Shown here piece after piece: positions 25,134 through 34,522 of a stretch of 64,000 bases of DNA (position 1 is its first letter; the number at the start of each line of letters is the position of its first letter). A program made the translations under genes and the position numbers. The notes below the pieces were generated by a model, which saw only the letters and a program-made list of their open reading frames with translations, was not told where the DNA came from and searched no databases. Origin of the DNA: Xanthomonas arboricola pv. populi (lineage in GTDB: Bacteria; Pseudomonadota; Gammaproteobacteria; Xanthomonadales; Xanthomonadaceae); contig NZ_MDEB01000003.1 of NCBI RefSeq assembly GCF_002939945.1, positions 190,547 to 254,546 on the forward strand, written 5' to 3'.

Positions 25134-26495
25134 ATGACCAGCCCATCTTCGCCGCGCTCTGCGGCTGGCCGTCTGAGCGCGGCATTGCGCAGCTCGCCGC
25201 CGCTGGCGTGGTCGTTTCTGTACTTCTTCTGCCTGCTCAGCGGCTACTACGTGCTGCGCCCGGTGCGCGAGGCGATGAGCGCGTCGGCGGACGTGGAGGC
25301 GATCTTCCCCACCGGCATGATCGCCTTCTTCGCCGCGCATGGCGTGCCGCTTAAAGACTTCACCCTGCAGGTGCTGTTTACCTGCACCTTCCTGATCATG
25401 GTGTTGCTGCAGCCGGTCTACGGTGCGCTTGTCAGCCGCTATCCGCGCCGGGTGTTCCTGCCGGCGGTGTATGGCTTCTTCATCGCGACCCTGTTGCTCT
25501 TCTACGTGCTGTTCGACAGCGGCGTGCCCGGGCGCGGCATGGCGTTCTTCTTGTGGGTGACCGTCTTCAACCTGTTTGCGGTGGCGGTGTTCTGGAGCTT
25601 CATGGCCGACGTCTTCAGCAATGCCGAAGCGCGCAATTACTACGGTTATATCGGTGCGGCCGGCACGCTGGGCGCGTTTCTCGGGCCGATCCTCACCCGC
25701 ACGCTGGTCGAACGCATCGGCATCGCGCATCTGATGCTGGTGTCGGCAGGGTTTCTGGCGGTGTGCGTGGTCTGCGTGCTGCGTCTGCGCTTGTGGGCGG
25801 TTGTGCGCGAGCAGGAGCGACAGCTGAGCTCCGGCGAAGTGCCGATGGGCGGCGATGTGCTGGGCGGGCTCAAGCTGATCGTGCGCGAGCCGTTGCTGCG
25901 CTGGCTGGCCTTCATGGTGTTGTTCGGTGTGGGCGTCGGCACCTTGCTCTACAACGAGCAGGCAGCGCTGGTACGGCGGCTTTACACGGACGCAGCGGCG
26001 GCTACCGCGTATTACGCCAGCATCGACCTCGCCATCAACGCGCTTACCCTGGTGTTGCAGCTGCTGGTGACGCGCGCGCTGTTATCGCGTTTCGGCATCG
26101 CGCCGGCGCTGCTGATTCCGGGCGTGGCGATCATGCTGGGTTATGCCGTGCTGACGGCCTCGCCGTTGCCGATGATGCTTGCGATCGTGCAGGTGATCAC
26201 CCGCTCGAGCGAATTCGCACTCGCCAAGCCGGCGCGCGAGACCTTGTACACGCGGGTGGATCGGCAGTGGCGTTACAAGGCCGGCGCGGCGATCGACACC
26301 GTGATCTACCGCGGTGGCGATCTCACCTTCGTGTGGGTGCACAAGCTGGTGTCGGCCTTCGGCTCCAGCGCGGTGTTCGGCGTCGGTCTGCTGGTGGCCT
26401 CGGGCATGACCCTGGGCGCGTTCGGCCTGCTGCGCGAGGCGCGCAAGCTGCCCGCAGAGCGCGATGCGCAGACGAGCAGGCAGACCTCCGACTAG
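25134..26495 (+). CDS. Polytopic transporter, MFS / NTP-NDP exchanger-like
   Basis: 453-residue integral membrane protein with about 12 hydrophobic segments, starting after a short cytoplasmic tail (MTSPSSPRSAAGR). SFLYFFCLLSGYYVLRPVREAM is the characteristic opening of the ATP/ADP-translocase-like branch (Npt1/TlcC family). WSFMADVFSNAEARNYYGYIGAAGTLGAFLGP and KPARETLYTRVDRQWRYKAGAAIDTVIYRGGD also occur in that group. Free-living bacteria carry such paralogues with unknown substrate. The ribosome-binding site is weak, but the start is set by the first hydrophobic block. No cotranscribed partner is evident. Confidence 0.82.
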   Translation: MTSPSSPRSAAGRLSAALRSSPPLAWSFLYFFCLLSGYYVLRPVREAMSASADVEAIFPTGMIAFFAAHGVPLKDFTLQVLFTCTFLIMVLLQPVYGALVSRYPRRVFLPAVYGFFIATLLLFYVLFDSGVPGRGMAFFLWVTVFNLFAVAVFWSFMADVFSNAEARNYYGYIGAAGTLGAFLGPILTRTLVERIGIAHLMLVSAGFLAVCVVCVLRLRLWAVVREQERQLSSGEVPMGGDVLGGLKLIVREPLLRWLAFMVLFGVGVGTLLYNEQAALVRRLYTDAAAATAYYASIDLAINALTLVLQLLVTRALLSRFGIAPALLIPGVAIMLGYAVLTASPLPMMLAIVQVITRSSEFALAKPARETLYTRVDRQWRYKAGAAIDTVIYRGGDLTFVWVHKLVSAFGSSAVFGVGLLVASGMTLGAFGLLREARKLPAERDAQTSRQTSD

Positions 26496-26909
26496 GCGCG
26501 GCCAACAAACGACTTCGTGGGCATCAGGCGGGCGTGACCGTTGTTCGGTGCGACATGGTGTGGGAGGACCAGCCGGTGCGTAGGGTTTTCGACAACGCAA
26601 CCTGCAAACCTCCGCGTGTGGTGAGGGCGGCGTGGATTCGGTTGACCAGTTTTTTTGATCGATCTACCAAACGTCGCTTTGACTCGGTGTTCGGTTGTCT
26701 TGTCCGGGGTTGGTAAGACAGTGCGGATAGATCACTTATACAGCGGATGATCTGTGGCCTGGTTGCATGGCCCTTGCCCGCCCACCATCGCGCGACACGC
26801 CGCACGTACGTCCATATCGCGCTGGCGCGTTGGGTTCCATCGCCTGCTCTGAACAGCAGGGCCGCAATCGCAGCTATGCTGGCCGCCACATCCAGCATGC
26901 CGATCTGCC
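26496..26909. other. Intergenic region holding a truncated repeat module
   Basis: About 410 bp with no plausible gene. The part at 26740-26815 is a truncated copy of the composite repeat described at 38994 and 51565; the rest is unassigned. Confidence 0.55.
26740..26815 (+). repeat. Truncated copy (C) of the composite palindromic repeat
   Basis: Shares the left flank (AGCGGATGATCTG) and the left arm CCTTGCCCGCCCACCATCGC, then ACGTACGTCCAT, with the copies at 38994 and 51565. It ends before the central hairpin, so it cannot form the full palindrome. Confidence 0.75.
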
Positions 26910-27263
26910 ATGCCCCTGTTCGCCATCGTCGCCGGCCTGTGCGTCGCTCTGCTGCACGTCTACATCCTGGTGTTGGAGATGGTGCTGTGGACGCGGCCAC
27001 TGGGCTTGAAGACCTTCCGCAATACCCTTGAGAAGGCGCAGGACACGCGCGTGCTGGCGGCCAACCAGGGCCTGTACAACGGCTTCCTGGCGGCGGGCCT
27101 GTTCTGGGGCGCGTTGCAGGCACGCACCGACGTGCTGAGCTTCTTTTTGGGCTGTGTCGTCGTGGCGGGCTGCTACGGCGCCTACAGCGTCAACCGCCGC
27201 ATCTTCTTCGTGCAGGCATTGCCTGCGTTGATTGCCCTGGCGTTGCTGTGGTTGCCGCGGTGA
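26910..27263 (+). CDS. DUF1304 small membrane protein
   Basis: 117-residue protein with four predicted membrane helices: FAIVAGLCVALLHVYILVLEM, LYNGFLAAGLFWGAL, LSFFLGCVVVAGCYGAYS and ALPALIALALLWL. LGLKTFRNTLE and NQGLYNGFLAAG are typical for the DUF1304 family, whose function is unknown. No ribosome-binding site is obvious. The gene stands alone between repeats. Confidence 0.85.
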   Translation: MPLFAIVAGLCVALLHVYILVLEMVLWTRPLGLKTFRNTLEKAQDTRVLAANQGLYNGFLAAGLFWGALQARTDVLSFFLGCVVVAGCYGAYSVNRRIFFVQALPALIALALLWLPR

Positions 27264-27282
27264 GGCGGAGTCCCCGCCTTCT

Positions 27283-27350
27283 GTAGGAGCGGACCTGGCC
27301 GCGACGGGGCTTCACCGGTAACGCCTCATCGCGGCCAGGTCCGCTCCTAC
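27283..27350. repeat. REP-like large inverted repeat (GTAGGAGCG family), second copy
   Basis: Arms 27283-27306 and 27328-27350 (core GTAGGAGCGGACCTGGCCGCGA) around a 21-base loop. It is the same family as 14309-14374. It starts 20 bases after the DUF1304 stop and lies between convergent genes. Confidence 0.85.
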
Positions 27351-27457
27351 CTGGCAGCACGCTGGCATTGCAGCTGCGATGAACTCGTCGAAGACCACGG
27401 CGACAGGCAGGCAGCCGCGAGATGGTCGGTCTCCACAATAGCCAGTCTCCACACACG

Positions 27458-27485
27458 ACAACGGCGGGCCGAAGCCCGCCGTCGT
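27458..27485 (-). terminator. Hairpin downstream of the acyl-CoA dehydrogenase gene
   Basis: 12-bp stem ACGACGGCGGGC / GCCCGCCGTTGT (minus strand, one wobble pair) with a TTCG loop, 24 bases past the stop codon. There is no clear T-run, but a stem this strong suggests a transcription end. Confidence 0.6.
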
Positions 27486-27508
27486 CTGCTGTCACCCTGG
27501 CCTGAGCC

Positions 27509-29983
27509 TTACGCCGCTTCGCGCGGTTGCTGGGCCTGCGGTTTGTCGTAATAGCTGGCCGCGCGCAGCTCATGCGGATCGAAGTCGTCAACGGTGATGG
27601 TGTCCATCATGATTTCGCGCAGCTCTTCCAGCTGCCTGCGTTCGTCGCCGGTGATGACGCCTTCGGCCACCGCCTCGTCCAGCTGCGCAGTGAAATCCAG
27701 CGCTTCGATGCCCTTGGTCTTGAGCGCCTTGAGGAACTTGCGCTCCACCGGCTCAGCCAGCACGGCCTTGGCCAGGTAGCTGGCGATACGTCCGCCCGGA
27801 TTGTTGGCGCACGGGGTCAGGAACACGCCCTGGCCCAGACGGTCACGCGCTTCGTTCGGCGTCATCAGGATCGATGCCACGCGGTGCCCCAGGCGGTCGC
27901 CCGGCGCTTCGGCACGCCGGCCCAGCGGGAAGATCAGCACCCACATCAACCAACCCACCGGCCGGATCGGGAAGTTGCGCAGCGCCGCGGACAGCGCGGT
28001 TTCGATCTTGTGCACGCTGTCGTGGAACGCCCAGGCCAGCAGCGGCTGATCGGTCGCCGGCGCGCCTTCGTCGTGATAGCGCTTGAGCATCGCGCTGGTC
28101 AGGTAGATGTGGCTGAGCACATCGCCCAGACGGCCGGACAACGATTCCTTGAACTTGAGCTTGCCGCCGAGCATCAGCATCGACACGTCGGCCATCAGCG
28201 CCAGGTTGGCGGAATACCGATCCAGCTTGCGGAAGAAACGACGCGTGTACGCATCGCCCGGCGCCGCACCGATGCGCGCACCGGTCAGCCCGAACCAGAA
28301 CGAACGCACCGCGTTGGAGATACCGAAGCGGATATGCCCGAACAGGCTCTGGTCGAATTCTTCCAGGCCACGACGCGTGTCCGGATCCTGCGCCGCCTGC
28401 ATTTCCTTCATCACCCACGGATGGCACAGGATCGCGCCCTGACCGAAGATCAGCAGGCTGCGGGTCATGATGTTGGCGCCTTCCACCGTCACGCCGATCG
28501 GCGCAGCCTGCCAGGCACGGCCGGCGAAGTTGCGTGGCCCCAGGATGATGCCCTTGCCGCCGATCACATCCATCATGTCGCTGACCACTTCGCGCCCCAT
28601 GGTGGTGCAGTGATACTTGGCGATCGCCGACGGCACCGACGGCACATCGCCACGGTCCACCGCCGCAGCGGTGGCCTGCGACAACGCACTGATCGCGTAC
28701 GCCTTGCCACCGATTCGCGCGAGCGCCTCCTCCACGCCCTCGAAGCGGCCGACCGACAGGCCGAACTGCTTGCGAATGCGCGCGTACGCACCGGTGACCA
28801 CTGCGGCGTACTTGCCGCCGCCGCTGGCCGTGGAGGGCAGGGTGATCGAGCGGCCCACCGCCAGACACTCGTTGAGCATGTTCCAGCCTTTACCGACCAT
28901 CTCCACGCCGCCGATCAGCTGGCTCAGCGGGATGAACACTTCCTCGCCGTGGATCGGGCCGTTCTGGAACGGCGAATTGAGCGGGAAATGGCGACGGCCG
29001 ATTTCCACGCCGGGTGTCTCGCGCGGCAGCAGCGCCAGGGTGATGCCGATGTCCTTCTTGTCGCCGATCAGGCCATCCGGGTCGTAGGCGCGGAACGCCA
29101 GGCCGATCAGCGAGGCCACCGGCGCCAGGGTGATGTAGCGCTTGTCGAAGGTGAGCTTGACGCCGAGCACATTGGCCCCGTTCCACTCGCCCTTGCAGAC
29201 GATGCCGTAGTCGGGAATCGAGGTGGCATCGGAGCCGGCGAACGGGCCGGTCAGACCGAAGCACGGTACCTCGGCACCCACCGCCAGACGCGGCAGGTAA
29301 TAGTCTTTCTGTTCGGGCGTGCCGTAATGCAGCAGCAGTTCACCCGGCCCGAGCGAGTTGGGCACGCCGACGGTGGAGCTGACCACGCTGGAGATCGAGG
29401 ACAGCTTCTGGATCACCTTGTGATGCGCCAGCGCACTGAAGCCCAGGCCGCCGTACTGCTTGGGAATGATCATGCCGAAGAACTTGTTCTTCTTGATGTA
29501 CTCCCACAGCTCCGGCGGCAGGTCGGCGTGGACATGGGTGATCTCCCAGTCGTTGACCATCTTGCACAGCTCTTCGACCGGGCCGTCCAGGAATGCCTGC
29601 TCTTCGGCGGTCAGTTGCGGCTTTGGATAGTTGAGCAGCTTCTGCCAATCCGGGTCGCCGGTGAACAGCTCGCCTTCAAAGCCCACCGAGCCGGTTTCCA
29701 GCGCGATGCGTTCGGTCTGCGACAGCGGTGGCAGCACCTTCCGGAAGAAGCCCATCAGCGGCGTGGTCAGCAGCGGCTTGCGCAGGAACGGCAACAGCAC
29801 CGGCGCCGAGACCAGCACCACCAGCACGGCAGCGACGATGGTTGCGGTGAGATTGGCACCCAGCAACCAGCAGGCCACCAGGGCACAGGCGCTCAGCGCA
29901 ACCCAGGTGGCAAGGCGCATGCGGTGATAGGCAGCGATGCCCGCCGCCAGGATGACGAAGAGGAACGGTGCAACGATGCTCAT
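27509..29983 (-). CDS. fadE: FadE-type acyl-CoA dehydrogenase
   Basis: 824-residue acyl-CoA dehydrogenase of the large proteobacterial FadE type, catalysing the first oxidation of fatty-acid beta-oxidation. Two N-terminal hydrophobic segments (about 1-60) anchor it in the membrane. The acyl-CoA dehydrogenase core is visible as MIIPKQYGGLGFSALAHHKV, ELLLHYGTPEQKDYYLPRLAVG, CFGLTGPFAGSDATS and GRSITLPSTASGGGKYA. A FadE-specific C-terminal domain (about 600-824) follows. TGGAGCAAGACC precedes the ATG. The start overlaps the stop of the upstream hydrolase (ATGA), so both are translated from one mRNA. The divergent TetR regulator probably controls the pair. Confidence 0.93.
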   Translation of the reverse strand: MSIVAPFLFVILAAGIAAYHRMRLATWVALSACALVACWLLGANLTATIVAAVLVVLVSAPVLLPFLRKPLLTTPLMGFFRKVLPPLSQTERIALETGSVGFEGELFTGDPDWQKLLNYPKPQLTAEEQAFLDGPVEELCKMVNDWEITHVHADLPPELWEYIKKNKFFGMIIPKQYGGLGFSALAHHKVIQKLSSISSVVSSTVGVPNSLGPGELLLHYGTPEQKDYYLPRLAVGAEVPCFGLTGPFAGSDATSIPDYGIVCKGEWNGANVLGVKLTFDKRYITLAPVASLIGLAFRAYDPDGLIGDKKDIGITLALLPRETPGVEIGRRHFPLNSPFQNGPIHGEEVFIPLSQLIGGVEMVGKGWNMLNECLAVGRSITLPSTASGGGKYAAVVTGAYARIRKQFGLSVGRFEGVEEALARIGGKAYAISALSQATAAAVDRGDVPSVPSAIAKYHCTTMGREVVSDMMDVIGGKGIILGPRNFAGRAWQAAPIGVTVEGANIMTRSLLIFGQGAILCHPWVMKEMQAAQDPDTRRGLEEFDQSLFGHIRFGISNAVRSFWFGLTGARIGAAPGDAYTRRFFRKLDRYSANLALMADVSMLMLGGKLKFKESLSGRLGDVLSHIYLTSAMLKRYHDEGAPATDQPLLAWAFHDSVHKIETALSAALRNFPIRPVGWLMWVLIFPLGRRAEAPGDRLGHRVASILMTPNEARDRLGQGVFLTPCANNPGGRIASYLAKAVLAEPVERKFLKALKTKGIEALDFTAQLDEAVAEGVITGDERRQLEELREIMMDTITVDDFDPHELRAASYYDKPQAQQPREAA

Positions 29984-30903
29984 GGTCTTGCTCCAGTGAC
30001 ATGCTCGGTAATGTTGGACGCTGCGATGGTGCCAACCGAGGGCAGTGCGTCCAGATAATGCAACACGGTTGCGGTAAACGTGGTGTTGTCGTCGCCTGCC
30101 AGCATGTGCGTGGCATCGGGCAGATGCACGTGCTGCGCATGCGGCGCGATCGATAAGAATTCGTTGATATTGTCCGGCGTGACCAGATCGCTGCGTCCGC
30201 CGCTGATCAGCAACATCGGGCAACGCACCTGCGCGGCGGCGTCCAGCAAGGTCTGCTGCTGTGCGTGCGGCTCCTGTCTTACCAGCTCATCGACCAGCCG
30301 CGGATCCCAGTGCCAGTGCCAACGGCCGTCCGCACGCTGCCTCAACAAAGCCTGCAACTGCTCGGCCGTCTTGCGCGGGCGCTGCGGCAAATACGCGGCA
30401 ATCGCGTCGGCAGCGGCATCCAGCGATGCGAAGCCACCCGGATGCGCGGTCATGAAACGCAGGATGCGTTCCACGCCTGCAGTCTCCCAGCGCGGCGTGA
30501 TGTCGACCAGCACGAGCGCGCGAAACAGACCTGGCCAGCGCGCTTCCGCGAGCAGGCCGAACAGGCCGCCCATCGATGCGGCGACCAGCACCGGCGGCGC
30601 GGCCTGCTCGCCTGCCAGCACAATCAAGTCATCGGTGAATTGCGTTGCCGAGTAGGGCAGGTTCACGTCATTGAACCCGGAATCGCCATGACCGCGCGCG
30701 TCGTAGGCCAATGCCCGGTAGCCGGCTTCGGCCAATCGGGCCGCAGTGCTTTCCCACGCATGCCGAGTTTGTCCAAACCCGTGTGCCAACAGCACCGTCG
30801 GCGCGTGGGCCGCGCCTCGCACCGATACCGCAAGCGATGTCTCGCCAGCGTCGATGCGCGTGGTGGACGCACTGTGGGCGAGGCTAGGAGAAGAGGTGAC
30901 CAT
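29980..30903 (-). CDS. Alpha/beta hydrolase coupled to fadE
   Basis: 307-residue cytoplasmic alpha/beta hydrolase. The oxyanion region is LLAHGFGQTRHAW, the nucleophile Ser lies in VAASMGGLFG (unusual Ala before Ser), the acid is in SGGRSDLVTPDN and the base in DATHMLAGDD. It overlaps fadE by 4 bases. The ATG sits inside the palindrome at 30900-30917, so repressor binding would block the start region. It may be a thioesterase or lipase feeding acyl chains to FadE; the substrate is not visible. Confidence 0.85.
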   Translation of the reverse strand: MVTSSPSLAHSASTTRIDAGETSLAVSVRGAAHAPTVLLAHGFGQTRHAWESTAARLAEAGYRALAYDARGHGDSGFNDVNLPYSATQFTDDLIVLAGEQAAPPVLVAASMGGLFGLLAEARWPGLFRALVLVDITPRWETAGVERILRFMTAHPGGFASLDAAADAIAAYLPQRPRKTAEQLQALLRQRADGRWHWHWDPRLVDELVRQEPHAQQQTLLDAAAQVRCPMLLISGGRSDLVTPDNINEFLSIAPHAQHVHLPDATHMLAGDDNTTFTATVLHYLDALPSVGTIAASNITEHVTGARP

Positions 30904-30917
30904 ACCTCATGGTATGG
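30900..30917. promoter_or_regulatory. Palindromic operator between hydrolase-fadE and the TetR gene
   Basis: CCATACC-TCAT-GGTATGG is a perfect 7+7 inverted repeat. An extra half-site GGTATGG lies at 30947-30953, and a related CGTATGG lies at 31021-31027, just before the TetR start. Size and position fit a TetR-family operator serving both divergent units. Confidence 0.6.
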
Positions 30918-31040
30918 ACCTGCCTGGGCTGCTGTCAATACTGCCTGGTATGGACGGTTAAGCCATTGAATCGTGGCAGTTGTGTGTCCTTTTTGTGATG
31001 CATACTGCAACTGACTCAAGCGTATGGTTAAATCGCGGCA

Positions 31041-31649
31041 ATGAATGACATCACCGATCCAAGCCTCACCACGCCCCGCGCCACGTCCGGTCGCGGCAAC
31101 CGCCTCAGCGCGGACGATTGGGCGCAGGCCGCACTGGACCTGATCGCCGAACAAGGGGTGGGCGCCGTCGCGGTCGAGCCACTGGCACGCCGTCTTGGGG
31201 TGACCAAGGGCAGCTTCTACTGGCATTTCCCCTCGCGCGATGCGTTGCTGCAGGCAGCCCTGGAACGCTGGGAGATCTTCGAACAGAAGGAAGTGTTCGG
31301 CAGCCTGGAAGACGTCCCGGATCCCAGCGCACGCCTGCGCGCGCTGTTCCAACTGGTGGCGCACGAAGTCAAACCGCACGTCATCTATAGCGAACTGCTC
31401 AAGGCACTCGACCACCCGGCCGTGCGCCCGGTCATCGACCGCGTCTCGCAGCGCCGCCTCGATTACCTGATCGCCTCGTTCCGCCAGGCCGGCCTGAGCC
31501 GCACCGACGCCCAACACCGCGCCCGCCTGGCCTACGCCGCCTACGTCGGCTTCCTGCAGCTCTCGCTGCAACTGCAGCAACCCAAGCAAGCCCGCGAAGA
31601 CTTCGAAGCCTACGTCGAGCATGTGATCCAGACGTTGATTCCGGGGTGA
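31041..31649 (+). CDS. TetR/AcrR-family transcriptional regulator
   Basis: 202-residue repressor with an N-terminal helix-turn-helix (about residues 24-68). GVGAVAVEPLARRLGVTKG followed by SFYWHFPSRDALLQAAL is the classic TetR recognition helix. The C-terminal ligand domain has no recognisable subfamily motif. It is divergent from the hydrolase-fadE operon with palindromic GGTATGG sites between them, so it may sense acyl-CoA or a fatty acid (inference). No strong ribosome-binding site was found. Confidence 0.88.
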   Translation: MNDITDPSLTTPRATSGRGNRLSADDWAQAALDLIAEQGVGAVAVEPLARRLGVTKGSFYWHFPSRDALLQAALERWEIFEQKEVFGSLEDVPDPSARLRALFQLVAHEVKPHVIYSELLKALDHPAVRPVIDRVSQRRLDYLIASFRQAGLSRTDAQHRARLAYAAYVGFLQLSLQLQQPKQAREDFEAYVEHVIQTLIPG

Positions 31650-31699
31650 GCAACACCCGTTGGGTGCTGAGTTCAACACTCCCTTTTTAAACTTCAGAC

Positions 31700-31735
31700 A
31701 AAACTACGGCCCCATTTGGGGCCGTAGTTGTTTTC
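31700..31735. terminator. Bidirectional terminator between the TetR gene and the second TonB receptor
   Basis: Perfect 12-bp stem AACTACGGCCCC / GGGGCCGTAGTT with a 4-base loop. TGTTTTC follows on the plus strand and TTTTGTC on the minus strand. It lies between two convergent stop codons (31649 and 31751). Confidence 0.92.
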
Positions 31736-31750
31736 ATCCCGCAGCCTCTA

Positions 31751-34522
31751 TCAGAAGCGCTGACGGTACTGCATGTACATGTAGCGGCCCGGCAGGTCGT
31801 ACTGCGGGTCAAACATGTTGTATGCGGTGCTATACGCGACCGGCGGATCCTTATCGAAGGCGTTGTTCAAACCAACCGATACCGTTGCATTCCAAGGAGT
31901 GCTGTAACGCACCTGGATGTCGTGATACGTGGTTGCACCGATGTGGTTGCGCGGCGATGCGCCATCGGCGGTAACGCGGTCAGGCTCGGAGCAATAAGCC
32001 TGCGCCAGTGCTGCCGACAACGGGCAGACTTCCTCCATGCCGGACTTGTAACGCAGGCCCCAATTGATGCCGAAATCGCCGAACGACCAGTCGACATAGA
32101 GGTTGGAGCGAATGCGCCAGTACGGATCCTGATTCAGGTAACGTCCCTGGAACTGTTCCAGCTCGGAGTCTGCAGTAGCCTTGGTTTCCCAGCTCGAAAG
32201 ATAGGTTGAATCCCAGCTGATGGTGAACTGGCCGAAAGCCGTTTCCGGCAAGCGGTAGTTGATGCCCAGATCCCAACCTTCCACCTTGTACGACGCCAGG
32301 TTTAATAGCGGCATGTTGATGTTGGTGACGGTATAGGCGCCATCACTGTAGTTCGGATCACGCGTGACGAGCGCGCAGTATTCGGCCTGCTCGCCAGCAC
32401 TGCCGCCATAGCACTTGTCCAGAATGAACTGCGCCGCCGGGCGCGTAATGGCGTTTTCGATTTCGATCTGCCACCAGTCCAACGTCACATTCAGGCCCTG
32501 CACGAAGCTGGGGCTGAACACGAAACCGAGGGTGCGGCTGGTCGATGTCTCCGGCTGCAATTGCTCATTGGAGGTGTAGGTGAACGGCTCCAGCGTCTGC
32601 TTGGCACCGGTACCTGCACCGGGCTGTATGAAATTGGCAGGCACGCCTGCTGCGGCGCAGTTCTGTGCCACAACCGGGTTGCTCAGCTGACCCGCCTGGG
32701 TAGAGCAGGGATCGGCGTAGGTTTCGAACGAATCCGCATTACCTGCGAACAGGTTATTGATGCTCGGAGCGCGGAAGCCTTCGCTGTAGTTACCGCGGAT
32801 CATCAAGTCCTGGATAGGCTTCCAGCGGAAACCGAACTTGTTGTTGACGGTATCGCCGAAATTGCTGTAGTCCGAATAACGTGTGGCGAGGCTGAAATCC
32901 AGCAATTGGGCGCCCGGCAGATCTGCCAGAACCGGGACCGAGAGTTCCAGATAGAACTCGTCCAGGCTGTAGGAGCCTGCAGTCGGACGCGCGCCGTTGC
33001 CGGTGCTAAGGCCTGCTGCGATAAACGCGTCCGGATCGAACTGGCCGCTCTCCTTGCGGTATTCGTAGCCGGCAGCGAAGGCGAGCGGGCCAGCCGGCAG
33101 ATCGACGATGTCACCGCTGAGATTGGCTGTGTAGCCCTTGGACTCGACGGAGGACGAATCGTGCGCGGTGAAGCTGGTGTAATCCAGCGCCGCCTGGCTG
33201 ATCGAGCCACGCGGTCCCAGCGGATTGACCGGGACGCATCCAGGAATTACATCGCCGCCGGGCGCGGAGACGCATACCGGCACGCCACCACGCAGCTCCG
33301 AGGGGCCGTAGGCGTTATTAAGATTAGCAAGGTTGAACAAGCCGTAGGTCAGGTCATTCTGATCGGACTTGTCGTAGCGATAGCCCACATCCCAATCGAA
33401 GCTGTGATCAGCAAATTCAAAGAAGCCTTCCAGGCCACCGTAGAAGTGCCAGTTTTTGACGTTCTGATTGAACGAGCGACCACCGGTTTCGATGAATCGA
33501 CGGTTGACACTGGTCAGGTTCTGATCAAACGGGTTGTAGAGGCTATCTGCACTCAGGGTCAAGCCGGTGACTGGCATTGCTGCCAGCAGCTGCTCGGACT
33601 TGCGTTCGTTGTACATCGCCTCGGTGCGGAACGTCACGTTATCGGTGAAGTTGAAGCTACCTTGAGCGAACAGCGAGGTGCGTTCCTGCGGAGTCAGCAG
33701 GTAGTTGTCCGGCGCGGTGTTGTAACCGTGCACATTGGCCACGTACGGCGTTTCGACGCCATTGATCAAGATACGCCGCGTACCATTACGCACATACGAA
33801 CCCGGGAAGCCGGTACCGCTCTGACCGCTGAAGAACGGAGGACCGCCAGCAGAGATCTGCCGATCGCCCGCCATGACCGACTCTTCCTGTACGTAGGAGG
33901 CGCCCAGCAGCAAGCTTGCGCGGTCAGTGGTGGTGCCGATCGTGAAATCGTACGCCTGGCGCTGGCCATCGCCATCGCTGTACTGACCAACGTTGACACC
34001 GGCCTCTGCGCCGTCGAAGTTCTTGCGGGTGATGATATTCACCACACCGGCAATGGCGTCGGAGCCGTAAATCGTGGAAGCGCCATCTTTCAGGATGTCG
34101 ATGCGCTCAACCATTGCAGTCGGAATGGTGTTGAGGTCGACGCTGCCATCCAGACCTGTGGTCCAGCGGCGGCCATTGACCAACACCAGGGTACGTGCGC
34201 TGCCGAGGTTGCGGAGCGCAATGCCGGAGCTGCCGTCGCCACCATTGTTGAAGGTGCGGTTCAGCGCCGCACCGTTGGCTGCCACGCGTTGCAACACATC
34301 GGCAACAGAGGTGACGCCCTGCTTGTCGATATCCTGACGAGTCAGTGTCAGGACGGGCTGCGACGTTTCAACGTCTGCGCTCTTGATGCGGGAGCCGGTC
34401 ACTTCGATCTTGTCAAGGTTGGTGGTGCCGGCTTCCTGAGCGATGGCGGTACCGGTACCGCCGACGCCCACGACAAGCGCGAGGACGACTGCATCGCGCA
34501 GCTTGTTGGACTTGCAATTCAT
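31751..34522 (-). CDS. TonB-dependent outer-membrane receptor
   Basis: 923-residue receptor starting MNCKSNKLRDAVVLALVVG with a signal peptide ending at AIAQ. The TonB-box area is LDKIEVTGSRIKSADVETSQ. The plug motifs are VLQRVAANGAALN, ALRNLGSARTLVLVNGRR, VERIDILKDGASTIYGSDAIAGVVNIITRK. The barrel ends MYMQYRQRF with a terminal Phe. The ATG at 34522 is preferred over 34537 because GGAGAGAGAGC precedes it by about 4 bases. This is the Oar/BtuB-like large group common in Xanthomonas. No substrate-specific gene is adjacent, so the ligand is unknown. It has its own terminator. Confidence 0.92.
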   Translation of the reverse strand: MNCKSNKLRDAVVLALVVGVGGTGTAIAQEAGTTNLDKIEVTGSRIKSADVETSQPVLTLTRQDIDKQGVTSVADVLQRVAANGAALNRTFNNGGDGSSGIALRNLGSARTLVLVNGRRWTTGLDGSVDLNTIPTAMVERIDILKDGASTIYGSDAIAGVVNIITRKNFDGAEAGVNVGQYSDGDGQRQAYDFTIGTTTDRASLLLGASYVQEESVMAGDRQISAGGPPFFSGQSGTGFPGSYVRNGTRRILINGVETPYVANVHGYNTAPDNYLLTPQERTSLFAQGSFNFTDNVTFRTEAMYNERKSEQLLAAMPVTGLTLSADSLYNPFDQNLTSVNRRFIETGGRSFNQNVKNWHFYGGLEGFFEFADHSFDWDVGYRYDKSDQNDLTYGLFNLANLNNAYGPSELRGGVPVCVSAPGGDVIPGCVPVNPLGPRGSISQAALDYTSFTAHDSSSVESKGYTANLSGDIVDLPAGPLAFAAGYEYRKESGQFDPDAFIAAGLSTGNGARPTAGSYSLDEFYLELSVPVLADLPGAQLLDFSLATRYSDYSNFGDTVNNKFGFRWKPIQDLMIRGNYSEGFRAPSINNLFAGNADSFETYADPCSTQAGQLSNPVVAQNCAAAGVPANFIQPGAGTGAKQTLEPFTYTSNEQLQPETSTSRTLGFVFSPSFVQGLNVTLDWWQIEIENAITRPAAQFILDKCYGGSAGEQAEYCALVTRDPNYSDGAYTVTNINMPLLNLASYKVEGWDLGINYRLPETAFGQFTISWDSTYLSSWETKATADSELEQFQGRYLNQDPYWRIRSNLYVDWSFGDFGINWGLRYKSGMEEVCPLSAALAQAYCSEPDRVTADGASPRNHIGATTYHDIQVRYSTPWNATVSVGLNNAFDKDPPVAYSTAYNMFDPQYDLPGRYMYMQYRQRF

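Noticed and set aside
27527-30058. 843-codon plus-strand frame opposite fadE
   Set aside because: Shadow of the well-supported fadE and hydrolase genes.
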